Source of the DNA: an uncultured Acetatifactor sp.
GTDB lineage: Bacteria; Bacillota; Clostridia; Lachnospirales; Lachnospiraceae
Direction: 5' to 3'
NCBI GenBank assembly: GCA_934436245.1
Contig: CAKSAM010000030.1
Span: forward strand, 1-32,235
Length of the DNA: 32,235 bases
In this document: one piece after another, positions 21,892 through 28,985 of the stretch
Position numbering within the stretch: the stretch's first letter is position 1
How the letters are laid out: every line of letters begins with the position of its first letter
Notes under the pieces: generated by a model
Database searches by the model: none
What the model was told of the DNA's origin: nothing
What the model saw: the letters and a program-made list of their open reading frames with translations, nothing else
Made by a program: the position numbers and the translations under genes

Positions 21892-22888
21892 AAGAAATTT
21901 TATTAAAAAATTGATGTGCTTTGTATTGGCAGGAGTGCTTCTGGTGCAGGGAGGAATGGTATCCCATGCTGAGGAAGTGGAATCGGGACCGATGTCCCAA
22001 CCGGGTGAAGTTTACAGCTATCATGCAGGCAATCAGCATAGCTGGGCTTTCTTTATTCCTACACAGGTCTATAACTTTGGAGGAGAGTTCTATCTTGCAG
22101 ATGCTTATAATCACCAGATCCTGCATACAGACAATGTGAGAAATGCTCCGGAAGGCTGGTATCCTGTTGGCATGGGGTTAAACAGACCGCATGCGATCGC
22201 AAGTGACGGAACGATTTTCCTGGCATTGGATACAGATAATAACCGTGTCGTAACCTATGCAAAAACAGATGCCGGATATCAACTGATAGAAAGCATTGAG
22301 AATGTTGGAATCCGCCCGCACTATACCGTGTACGATAAGGCCACCGGTCAGTTCTACGTATGGAGTTCCATGACAGGCACCATGTATATCTATAAGCGTG
22401 CGAAAAACAGCATGTCCCTGGTATTGAAGAGTGCACGTCAGATCAAAGATCTTGACGGATGCTATACCAGATCATTTACAATTGATGGTGGAATGATCTA
22501 TTTCCCCTGTGTAGCAAAAGGTGCTATCTATGCTGTGAAAAAGAGTAATTTTAAAGTAGTCGGAGTCTATCCGGTAGTATCGGATCTTACTGAGATGGTA
22601 CAGGTACTGCATATACAGGATTACTATTATCTGGTGACATCCAGAGACGGATATACTGATAAACCGGCCAGATTGGTAAGAGCCACTTCCCTGGCAGGTT
22701 TTGGAAATGGTTCTTATGAAGATATTTTGAACCAGTTTGGTGAAATAGACGGTATTCCTTATTATATTACGCAAGGTGAGGATGGTCATTTTTATGCTCC
22801 TGTGATAGAGGGAAGCGGTAAAGATTATATCTGCAGCTTTGAAATTCAAGGAAATCAGATCATGAATGTAGAACATTTCAAGTATTAA
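21884..22888 (+). CDS. Secreted beta-propeller-like (NHL-type) protein
   Basis: A 334-aa protein with a signal peptide (MAKRNFIKKL, hydrophobic core, VSHAEE near residue 27-32). It has repeating strand patterns of the NHL/six-bladed propeller kind: GGEFYLADAYNHQIL, DGTIFLALDTDNNRVVTY, ATGQFYVWSSMTGTMYIY, GGMIYFPCVAKGAIYAV, and similar blades to the end. ATG 21884 is preferred (AGGGATGAGG upstream); ATG 21875 adds three residues and is possible. It is translationally coupled to the metallophosphoesterase gene and is the last gene before a strong terminator. A binding role at the cell surface is likely; no enzymatic motif is seen. Confidence 0.85.
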   Translation: MAKRNFIKKLMCFVLAGVLLVQGGMVSHAEEVESGPMSQPGEVYSYHAGNQHSWAFFIPTQVYNFGGEFYLADAYNHQILHTDNVRNAPEGWYPVGMGLNRPHAIASDGTIFLALDTDNNRVVTYAKTDAGYQLIESIENVGIRPHYTVYDKATGQFYVWSSMTGTMYIYKRAKNSMSLVLKSARQIKDLDGCYTRSFTIDGGMIYFPCVAKGAIYAVKKSNFKVVGVYPVVSDLTEMVQVLHIQDYYYLVTSRDGYTDKPARLVRATSLAGFGNGSYEDILNQFGEIDGIPYYITQGEDGHFYAPVIEGSGKDYICSFEIQGNQIMNVEHFKY

Positions 22889-22896
22889 AGAATGAG

Positions 22897-22930
22897 AAAA
22901 GCCCGGTGGTAAAAGCTGCCGGGCTTTTTT
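22897..22930 (+). terminator. Strong Rho-independent terminator ending the T7SS locus
   Basis: A 10-bp inverted repeat AAAAGCCCGG/CCGGGCTTTT (22897-22906 with 22919-22928), extendable through two wobbles, is followed by a run of six T residues. It lies 9 bp after the propeller gene stop. Confidence 0.95.
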
Positions 22931-22944
22931 GTCCCCTGGCCGCA

Positions 22945-22973
22945 TTGACGAACACCCATAGAATCGTTATTAT
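22945..22973 (+). promoter_or_regulatory. Sigma-A promoter of the sensing locus
   Basis: TTGACG (22945-22950) and TATTAT (22968-22973) are separated by exactly 17 bp. This near-consensus pair lies 36 bp before the start of the next gene and just after the terminator. Confidence 0.85.
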
Positions 22974-23008
22974 GGAGTAATACAAGTATCGGAAAGGTGG
23001 GGTACACC

Positions 23009-23455
23009 ATGGAACAGCGGATTTTGCAATATCGAAAACAGATCGATGAATGGCTGGAGAAAATGGAACAGTGCATGCAGGCGAAAGGACAGAATGTGGA
23101 TACCGGGGAGCAGATCACACAGGAACTTGTCCGGGACAAACTGGAAGAACACCTGATACAGGTAGTTTTTTTTCAGCATGAGCGACTGATTCATCTGATC
23201 GTAACAGTGACATTCGCACTGCTGGAGATACTGGCAATCATCCTGAGCGTGATTTCTGACAGTTTTTTTACTTTATTGCTTCCGGTGGTGATTTTGATCC
23301 TGTTGGTTCCGTATATCCGCCATTACTATATTCTCGAAAATGAGGTGCAGAAAATGTATGTGCAGTACGACCGGATGCTCAGGCTCCAGAGAACCATGGC
23401 CGCTGCCTGTACAGACAGAAACAAATCTGAAAAGAATCAGAAAAATAAAAAGTAA
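23009..23455 (+). CDS. Two-TM membrane protein of unknown function
   Basis: This 148-aa protein has a charged N-terminal helical region (1-65), two adjacent TM helices (about 66-85 and 90-105), and a basic helical C terminus ending in a Lys/Asn-rich tail. Both termini are predicted in the cytoplasm. ATG 23009 is preferred (GGTGG ribosome binding site 8 nt upstream) over GTG 22997, which lies inside that site. It is the first gene after the promoter and ends 10 bp before the solute-binding protein, so it belongs to the SBP/histidine kinase/response regulator operon. It may be an accessory of the sensor; no family is recognised. Confidence 0.82.
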   Translation: MEQRILQYRKQIDEWLEKMEQCMQAKGQNVDTGEQITQELVRDKLEEHLIQVVFFQHERLIHLIVTVTFALLEILAIILSVISDSFFTLLLPVVILILLVPYIRHYYILENEVQKMYVQYDRMLRLQRTMAAACTDRNKSEKNQKNKK

Positions 23456-23465
23456 GGGTAAAGTT

Positions 23466-24512
23466 ATGGGGATTTATGGCAAAAAACGTAAAAAGAAGGT
23501 ATCTGTTCTGTCAGCCCTGACAGCAGTCATTCTGCTGTTTACCGGCTGCAGCAGGTCGGAGAAAGTAGTCTACCAGATTCCGGAAGACAAAAAACTGATT
23601 GTATATACTTCGCACAAAGAGGAAGTGTATGAGCCCATTATCAAAGAATTTGAAGAACGTACCGGAATTTTTGTGGAGCTGAAAGCAGGAGATACGATCG
23701 CATTATTTGAAGAATTACAGGCGGATCCGCCGGGAACCTTTGATGTGATGTTCGGCGGCGGTATCGAGAATTTTGAGGAGTGCCGGGAGTATTTACAGCC
23801 TTATCGGGTGGCGGAGGCAGACCAGATCGAAGAGGCGTACCGGGTGGACGGGGATGCATATACTCCGTTTTCCGTGTTGCCTATTGTATTCGTATACAAC
23901 AGTAAACTGGTATATCCGGTGGCAGCCCCCAAGACCTGGGCAGAATTGCAGACCGACCGGTGGAAAGGGAAAATAGCTTTTGCAGATCCTAATAAATCGG
24001 GAAGCAGCTTTACGGCATTGTGTACCATGCTGCAGGTAGTGAATGAGGACGAACAGACAGTTCTTGGTAATTTTAATGATGTTTTGAATGGTAATATTTC
24101 GCCATCTTCAGGGGCAGTGCTGGACGAAGTGAATACAGGTACCAGACTGGTGGGCATCACCAATGAAGGTATGGCCAGACAACGGATTCTGGAGGGAGAG
24201 GATCTGGTGATGATCTATCCCACGGATGGTACCAGTGCCATCCCGGATGCCGCCGCAATTGTAAAAGGTACCAGACACCTGGAGAATGCGCAGATGTTCC
24301 TGGATTTCACGGTCAGCCAGGATGCACAGCAACTGGTGGAGGATGCTTTCCTGCGCAGGACGGTCCGGAATGACATGCCGGAGGAAACGACCTCTGAGGA
24401 TAATCGTTTAAAAGCCATAGAGTATGATGTTGCCTGGGCGGCCAGGGAAAAAGAGGCTATTCTGGAATCCTGGGATAAGCTGCAAAGGAGTCAGGATGAG
24501 AAAGTGGATTAA
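23466..24512 (+). CDS. Periplasmic-type solute-binding lipoprotein (Fe3+/thiamine/PgtC-like family), likely sensor component
   Basis: This 348-aa lipoprotein has a basic N terminus and lipobox LFTGC (about 24-28). The mature part is an extracellular solute-binding protein of the iron/thiamine/polyamine class: LIVYTSHKEEVYEPIIKEFE at the start, FVYNSKLV, PKTWAEL, WKGKIAFADP, and MIYPTDGTSAIPDAAAIV later. ATG 23466 is preferred; a longer in-frame ORF would overlap the upstream gene. It overlaps the histidine kinase gene by 17 bp. This order (binding protein, kinase, regulator) is that of three-component sensing systems where the binding protein presents ligand to the kinase (PgtC-like). A second binding protein lies with the transporter. 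Confidence 0.9.
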   Translation: MGIYGKKRKKKVSVLSALTAVILLFTGCSRSEKVVYQIPEDKKLIVYTSHKEEVYEPIIKEFEERTGIFVELKAGDTIALFEELQADPPGTFDVMFGGGIENFEECREYLQPYRVAEADQIEEAYRVDGDAYTPFSVLPIVFVYNSKLVYPVAAPKTWAELQTDRWKGKIAFADPNKSGSSFTALCTMLQVVNEDEQTVLGNFNDVLNGNISPSSGAVLDEVNTGTRLVGITNEGMARQRILEGEDLVMIYPTDGTSAIPDAAAIVKGTRHLENAQMFLDFTVSQDAQQLVEDAFLRRTVRNDMPEETTSEDNRLKAIEYDVAWAAREKEAILESWDKLQRSQDEKVD

Positions 24513-26271
24513 AAAATCGTTTCACAGACAATTATTGGTCTGCTTTGCGGTCGTTGCCCTGCTTCCGCTGCTGCTCTTCGGAGTGTCCCTGATCCAGACC
24601 ATGGAGACCAAGATCAACAGCGACTATGAAAAAAATGTAACGGAACAGGCGGAGCAGATAGATACCGGAATATTAGAAGTATTTCAAAATTTTGAGACAA
24701 TAGTAGAAAATATCAATACAAACCGTAAAATTGTTGACAACATCAATGAGGAGGATTCCTGGTCAAAAAGTAAGATTTATCTGCAGTTTTATCGGGAAGT
24801 ATCGAATTACCGGGAATATGCGCAGTTCGATCTCTATGATAAAACCGGAAAATGTATCTATACTACAGGACGGGGAGATGCCAGGTACGATCTGCCGGTT
24901 TACTGGGGAATTCTGAAAGCGGTGGAGAACGGTGAAGAGACATTGGTACTGCGACGGGCGGAGAACAATGACAGTGGGATTCTGTTGTATGCAGCCGGGA
25001 AACTGCTGGGAAGTGGGAATACGCTGGAAGGATATATTGTGATCAGCATGCGTGCGGAGAATTTCGAAAAGATTATCAGGGACAGTGGAAATGGGAAAAC
25101 AGAAGTAGCGTTCCTGGATCATTATTGGAGAACAATTTATGAAAGCGGCAGCCTGCAGTCAGGTCAGATCCGGGATGAACTGATGAGTGGACACAGACTG
25201 TTGGGGGTCTATCGTGCCGGAGAATTGCTGATCCAGCCGCTGGGAGACAGTGGATTGTATACGGTATTGTCCTGCCCCAGCGTATTTTCTGCAGAGGTAT
25301 TGAACTCCATGTACAGTGTGTTGACGGTGATGCTGACTATTAGTGTACTGCTGTGCGTTATTGTGGCATCTCGTGTGGGACGGAATATGACCAGACCCAT
25401 TGAGAGGATGAATACCGCCATGCGTACCCTGCAGGAAGGTGACCTTACCGTCAGGATTGTATCTGACAGAGAGGATGAGCTGGGACAAATGTCCCGGAAT
25501 TTTAATATTATGGCCAACGAACTGGAGCAGAGTGTACAGGATAAGGTGGAGAAGCAGAAAGAACTTAATGCTTCCCATATTGCCATGATGCAGGCGCAGT
25601 TGAACCCTCATTTTCTGTACAACACGCTGGATACCATGAAATGGGTGGCGAAGGCCAATCACATTCCGGAGATCGCCACCATGGCGGCCGGACTGGCGAA
25701 GATCCTGCGGACCAGTATCTCCAAGAGACAGTTCATTTATCTGAAAGAAGAGCTGGAACTGGTAAACTGCTATGTAAATATCCAGAAGATCCGGTTTAAC
25801 GATAAGTTCACGTATTCCGTAGATCTGGAAGAAGGACTGGGGGAATGTGTGATCCCGAAGCTGATCATACAGCCTATCGTAGAGAATTCCGTTCTGCATG
25901 GATTAAAAGAGAGTGAAGAGGGAAATATCCGGGTGCAGATTACGGGGAAGAATGGCGTACTTTGCATTGAGGTGACGGATGACGGCTGTGGTGCTCCCGA
26001 AGAGCAGATGGAGGCCATCAATCATAGAAGGCAGGAGCAGCTGGTGGGACATATCGGAGTATCCAATGTGGATACGATCATCCGGCTGACCTACGGCGAA
26101 GAATACGGTATTCATATGGAGAGCCTTGCTGAAAATAGCGAAAATGCCGCAGATAGTGAAAGCGCTGCAGATAGTGAAAGCATTGCAGACAGAAAAGGCA
26201 CAGAAACGGAAAGTGCAATTCATGGTACAAAGGTGACACTGCGGCTGCCGGTAAAATACGGTGAGGTGTGA
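24496..26271 (+). CDS. YesM-type sensor histidine kinase
   Basis: This 591-aa membrane kinase has TM1 (about 13-36), an external sensor region of about 240 residues, TM2 (about 275-295), a HAMP domain (about 297-350), and a His_kinase domain (pfam06580 type) with the phospho-acceptor in LNPHFLYN (H372). The ATPase domain has IVENSVLHG and DDGCGAP. ATG 24496 is preferred (AAAGGAG 5 nt upstream), inside the end of the preceding gene. An odd feature is an acidic repeat near the C terminus (about 545-575) built of NAADSE/SAADSE/SIADRK units, lying within the ATP-binding domain before its last strand (GTKVTLRLPV). It pairs with the AraC-type regulator downstream. Confidence 0.94.
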   Translation: MRKWIKKSFHRQLLVCFAVVALLPLLLFGVSLIQTMETKINSDYEKNVTEQAEQIDTGILEVFQNFETIVENINTNRKIVDNINEEDSWSKSKIYLQFYREVSNYREYAQFDLYDKTGKCIYTTGRGDARYDLPVYWGILKAVENGEETLVLRRAENNDSGILLYAAGKLLGSGNTLEGYIVISMRAENFEKIIRDSGNGKTEVAFLDHYWRTIYESGSLQSGQIRDELMSGHRLLGVYRAGELLIQPLGDSGLYTVLSCPSVFSAEVLNSMYSVLTVMLTISVLLCVIVASRVGRNMTRPIERMNTAMRTLQEGDLTVRIVSDREDELGQMSRNFNIMANELEQSVQDKVEKQKELNASHIAMMQAQLNPHFLYNTLDTMKWVAKANHIPEIATMAAGLAKILRTSISKRQFIYLKEELELVNCYVNIQKIRFNDKFTYSVDLEEGLGECVIPKLIIQPIVENSVLHGLKESEEGNIRVQITGKNGVLCIEVTDDGCGAPEEQMEAINHRRQEQLVGHIGVSNVDTIIRLTYGEEYGIHMESLAENSENAADSESAADSESIADRKGTETESAIHGTKVTLRLPVKYGEV

Positions 26272-26354
26272 TACACAGGAGAATGGCTTTGCCGGATATG
26301 GGACAAGGGAAAATATATCAGACGGGAGCAACAGATAATGGAGGAAACAGGGGT

Positions 26355-27119
26355 ATGTACAAAGTAATCGTAATTGATGATGAGACACTGGTACGCAGAG
26401 GAATCGTAATGGAAACGGACTGGCAGGCGCTGGACTGTATGGTCGTAGCGGAAGCGGACAATGGTATCGAAGGACTGGAAGCAATACGAAAATACCATCC
26501 GGATCTTCTGATCTGCGATATCCGTATGCCTAAAATGGATGGTATTGAGATGTTGAAGCAGCTCCGGGCAGAAGGAAATGACGTCAGTGTAATCTTTTTG
26601 ACTGCCTATAGTGAGTTCTCCTACGCACAAAGTGCATTGAAGCTGTTGGCAAGCGATTATTTGCTGAAACCTTTCGGAGATGGAGAACTGGAGCAGGCAG
26701 TAAATGCGGCTTTAGGTAAACGTAAAAAAACCCAGGAACGGGAAGAAACTCGAAGTGAGGAGCAGCTTCCGGAGTTGGTTCTGAATAAAGGTGATAAGAG
26801 CAAATACGTCATGGCGGCGGTGGATTACATTTCCTCACACTATGGGGAACCGGAGCTGAGTGTGGCCCAGATTGCAGAACATCTGGGAATCAGTGAGGGA
26901 CATTTGAGCCATACTTTCAAAAAGGAGACTGATTATACCGTGGCGGCTTATATCACCAGAGTGCGGATGCGCACAGCCATGAAGCTGTTGAGTGACTGCC
27001 GCAGCAAGGTCTACGAAGTTGCGGAACAGGTAGGGTATCGTGATGTTGCACATTTTTCCAGCAGCTTTAAGCGGATTGTCGGTGTCACGCCATCGGAATA
27101 CCAGGACAGAAGTATGTAA
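26355..27119 (+). CDS. YesN/AraC-type response regulator
   Basis: This 254-aa response regulator has an N-terminal receiver with D8-D9, phospho-acceptor D55 (in ICDIRMPKMDG), T83 and K105, all intact. A linker leads to a C-terminal AraC-type double helix-turn-helix (about 150-254) ending HFSSSFKRIVGVTPSEYQ. ATG 26355 is preferred with GGAGG about 10 nt upstream; the longer in-frame reading from GTG 26268 lacks domain support, so 83 bp between kinase and regulator are probably non-coding. Likely targets are the promoter and palindrome immediately downstream that precede the transporter genes. Confidence 0.94.
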   Translation: MYKVIVIDDETLVRRGIVMETDWQALDCMVVAEADNGIEGLEAIRKYHPDLLICDIRMPKMDGIEMLKQLRAEGNDVSVIFLTAYSEFSYAQSALKLLASDYLLKPFGDGELEQAVNAALGKRKKTQEREETRSEEQLPELVLNKGDKSKYVMAAVDYISSHYGEPELSVAQIAEHLGISEGHLSHTFKKETDYTVAAYITRVRMRTAMKLLSDCRSKVYEVAEQVGYRDVAHFSSSFKRIVGVTPSEYQDRSM

Positions 27120-27156
27120 AATAAAAAATGCACAAATAAAGTGATAAAACAGCAGA

Positions 27157-27174
27157 GATATTATACATAATATC
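27157..27174 (+). promoter_or_regulatory. Perfect 18-bp palindrome, candidate operator
   Basis: GATATTAT (27157-27164), a 2-nt centre, and ATAATATC (27167-27174) form a perfect dyad in the 203-bp gap between the regulator and the transporter-associated binding protein, about 56 bp upstream of the -10 box. It may be an activator or repressor site. AraC-type proteins often bind direct repeats, so the link to the adjacent regulator is not certain. Confidence 0.5.
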
Positions 27175-27206
27175 AGAAATATTAAAATAATAACAGTTTT
27201 ACCTTA

Positions 27207-27235
27207 TACAAATTGCTGAACTTCCAACGTATAAT
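27207..27235 (+). promoter_or_regulatory. Putative promoter of the transporter operon
   Basis: A perfect -10 TATAAT (27230-27235) lies 88 bp before the binding-protein ATG. The -35 position (TACAAA at 27207-27212, 17-bp spacer) is poor, which is typical of a promoter that needs an activator such as the AraC-type regulator just upstream. Confidence 0.6.
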
Positions 27236-27322
27236 ATAGACATCAGAACGGAAGTGGTAGACAGAAAATAATGTAGACCATGAAGGGGTTAAAAACCAAA
27301 TGTCAAAAAGGGAGGACAGCGT

Positions 27323-28747
27323 ATGAAAAAAAGAGTAGTATCATTACTTATGGTCTGTGCAATGAGCGTGGGATTGTTGGCCGGATGCGGCAGCAGTGAG
27401 ACACAGAATCAGGCAACAGGAAGCGCAGACAACACACAGACAGCCGGAACCGAGGTGGCGGCAGAGACCAAGACACCGGAGGCAGCCGACGACGCAAATC
27501 TTACAGCAACACAGCAGATCATAAAAGAAGCAGAAGGAATGACTATGGAAGAGCTGGCACAGAAAGCCATTGAGGAATCCAACGGCAAGACCTTCTACGG
27601 CGTAGGTAACTCCAGCCGTGGTAAATCAGCCCTTCCTCTGTTCATCGAGTATCTGCAGTCTATCGACCCTTCTTACAGCATGGAATTCGACTGGCAGCAG
27701 CCTAAGAACAACAAGATCTTCGAGCAGCTGACCGCAGATTCCCTGAAGCCGGAAGGAACCTTCGCAATGACTCTGATCCAGGATGGTAATCAGATCGAAT
27801 CCAAGATGACACAGACCGGAATACTGGATACTTTTATTCCCAAGGAATGGGCAGAGGCCAACGGAACTACCCCCGATGCGGTGGATGGCTATCTGGCATT
27901 ACAGACGCTGAATAAGGTATTCGAGTACAACTGCACCGGAGATAAGGTATATGACAACTGTTGGGACTTTGTTGCAGAAGACACCCACGCTCTGTTCATG
28001 GATATTGATTCCGAAGTCGTGGGCAAGAATTTCCTGTACATGCTGACCGAAGACAAATACGCAGCTATGTTAAAGGATGCCTTCAATGCATTACCCGCTG
28101 ATGAGCAGGCTTACTTCCAGCCCACGATTGATGAGATGGAATCCGAAGCAAATGATTTAGGCTTAGGCGCTGATGGTAAATATGCCCTGGCATGGATCAA
28201 ACTCTGGGTAGGCAGCTACAATGCCCAGACCGATGACGGACCTATCTGTAATACACTGGTATCCGATTCTGCAACGGATCAGTGTGGACTGTTAGTATAC
28301 AGTAAACTTCGTTCCGTAGAGGAATCCGCAGGGGTATCTGTGAACAATATCAAGGTAGCCGCTTATCAGGATGGCTATAAGGGAATCGGCGGCTACGGTT
28401 ACTGCCATTACCTGTTCGTTACCGATAACAGTCCTCTGCCCTGGACTGCATGTGCCTTTATCGCATACATGACCTGTACGGAAGATGGCTTCAGCGCATG
28501 GGGCAAAGACATGGGCGGTTATTCAGCTAACCCTGAAGTGGCAAAAGCAATCGAAGCTACCTATCAGCACAGCACAGGTGGTAATGATGAGAGCGGTAAT
28601 GTTGTATACGAGAGTAAGAATGACAGAGGCTTCGACTGGTGGTCTACCGATGGAGAACTGGTGTTGGAAGATCCTGAGTACTGCGCATCCGTATCCTTCA
28701 CGGTAGGAAGCTGGATCGAGCTGTTACCGAAGTACACTGCCGAATAA
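27323..28747 (+). CDS. ABC transporter solute-binding lipoprotein
   Basis: This 474-aa lipoprotein has lipobox LLAGCG with the lipidated cysteine at about residue 22. A low-complexity Thr/Ala/Glu linker (about 25-65) is followed by a two-lobed binding-protein-type domain. Later segments such as GYCHYLFVTDNSPLPWTACAFIAYM resemble the C-terminal lobe of Fe3+/polyamine-type binding proteins. A strong ribosome binding site (AAAGGGAGGA) precedes ATG 27323. Codon choice looks more biased (frequent CTG, ATC, GAA) than in the two-component genes, fitting high expression. It is separated from its permease by a 238-bp structured gap, which may let it be made in excess. The ligand cannot be read from the sequence. 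Confidence 0.9.
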   Translation: MKKRVVSLLMVCAMSVGLLAGCGSSETQNQATGSADNTQTAGTEVAAETKTPEAADDANLTATQQIIKEAEGMTMEELAQKAIEESNGKTFYGVGNSSRGKSALPLFIEYLQSIDPSYSMEFDWQQPKNNKIFEQLTADSLKPEGTFAMTLIQDGNQIESKMTQTGILDTFIPKEWAEANGTTPDAVDGYLALQTLNKVFEYNCTGDKVYDNCWDFVAEDTHALFMDIDSEVVGKNFLYMLTEDKYAAMLKDAFNALPADEQAYFQPTIDEMESEANDLGLGADGKYALAWIKLWVGSYNAQTDDGPICNTLVSDSATDQCGLLVYSKLRSVEESAGVSVNNIKVAAYQDGYKGIGGYGYCHYLFVTDNSPLPWTACAFIAYMTCTEDGFSAWGKDMGGYSANPEVAKAIEATYQHSTGGNDESGNVVYESKNDRGFDWWSTDGELVLEDPEYCASVSFTVGSWIELLPKYTAE

Positions 28748-28776
28748 GTTTAAAAGAGTGACTATTCGTCCCGTCA

Positions 28777-28830
28777 GAATAAGAAAATCTGCTACAGCAT
28801 GCCTGCATGTAAGTAGCAGTTTTCTTATTC
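28777..28830 (+). other. Long stem-loop in the binding-protein/permease gap
   Basis: An 18-bp stem pairs 28777-28795 with 28813-28830 (GAATAAGAAAA-CTGCTAC and its complement, with a single bulged T). The loop contains a smaller CATG/CATG self-complement. There is no T tract directly after the stem, although TTTT lies within its 3' arm. It is a candidate mRNA-stabilising or partial-termination structure between the binding protein and permease genes. Confidence 0.75.
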
Positions 28831-28834
28831 GTAA

Positions 28835-28931
28835 GGTGACTCGAATAGAGTCACCACCGTACATATGAGCAAAATTAGCTGCGTAGCAGCGAAGAAGCAT
28901 GAGTATCATGCGGCTTTGTGTATATGTGCGG
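28835..28931 (+). other. Multi-hairpin RNA-like element (perfect hairpin plus three-way junction)
   Basis: A perfect 8-bp hairpin (28835-28842 with 28848-28855, GGTGACTC/GAGTCACC, loop GAATA) is followed immediately by a 10-bp outer stem (28857-28866 with 28922-28931, one T-G wobble). The outer stem encloses two hairpins: GCTGC-GTA-GCAGC (28878-28890) and GCATGA-GTA-TCATGC (28897-28911). Nested pairing at several scales suggests a folded RNA or a REP/MITE-like repeat. No small ORF with a ribosome binding site is seen here. It ends 54 bp before the permease start. Confidence 0.6.
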
Positions 28932-28985
28932 CAGGGGCGGATGATTCTACAGGACATAAGCTTGTATTGGGAAGAGAGGTAAACC

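Noticed and set aside
26268..26354. Longer start for the response regulator
   Set aside because: The extra 29 residues precede a complete receiver beginning at MYKVIVIDDE and have no domain support.
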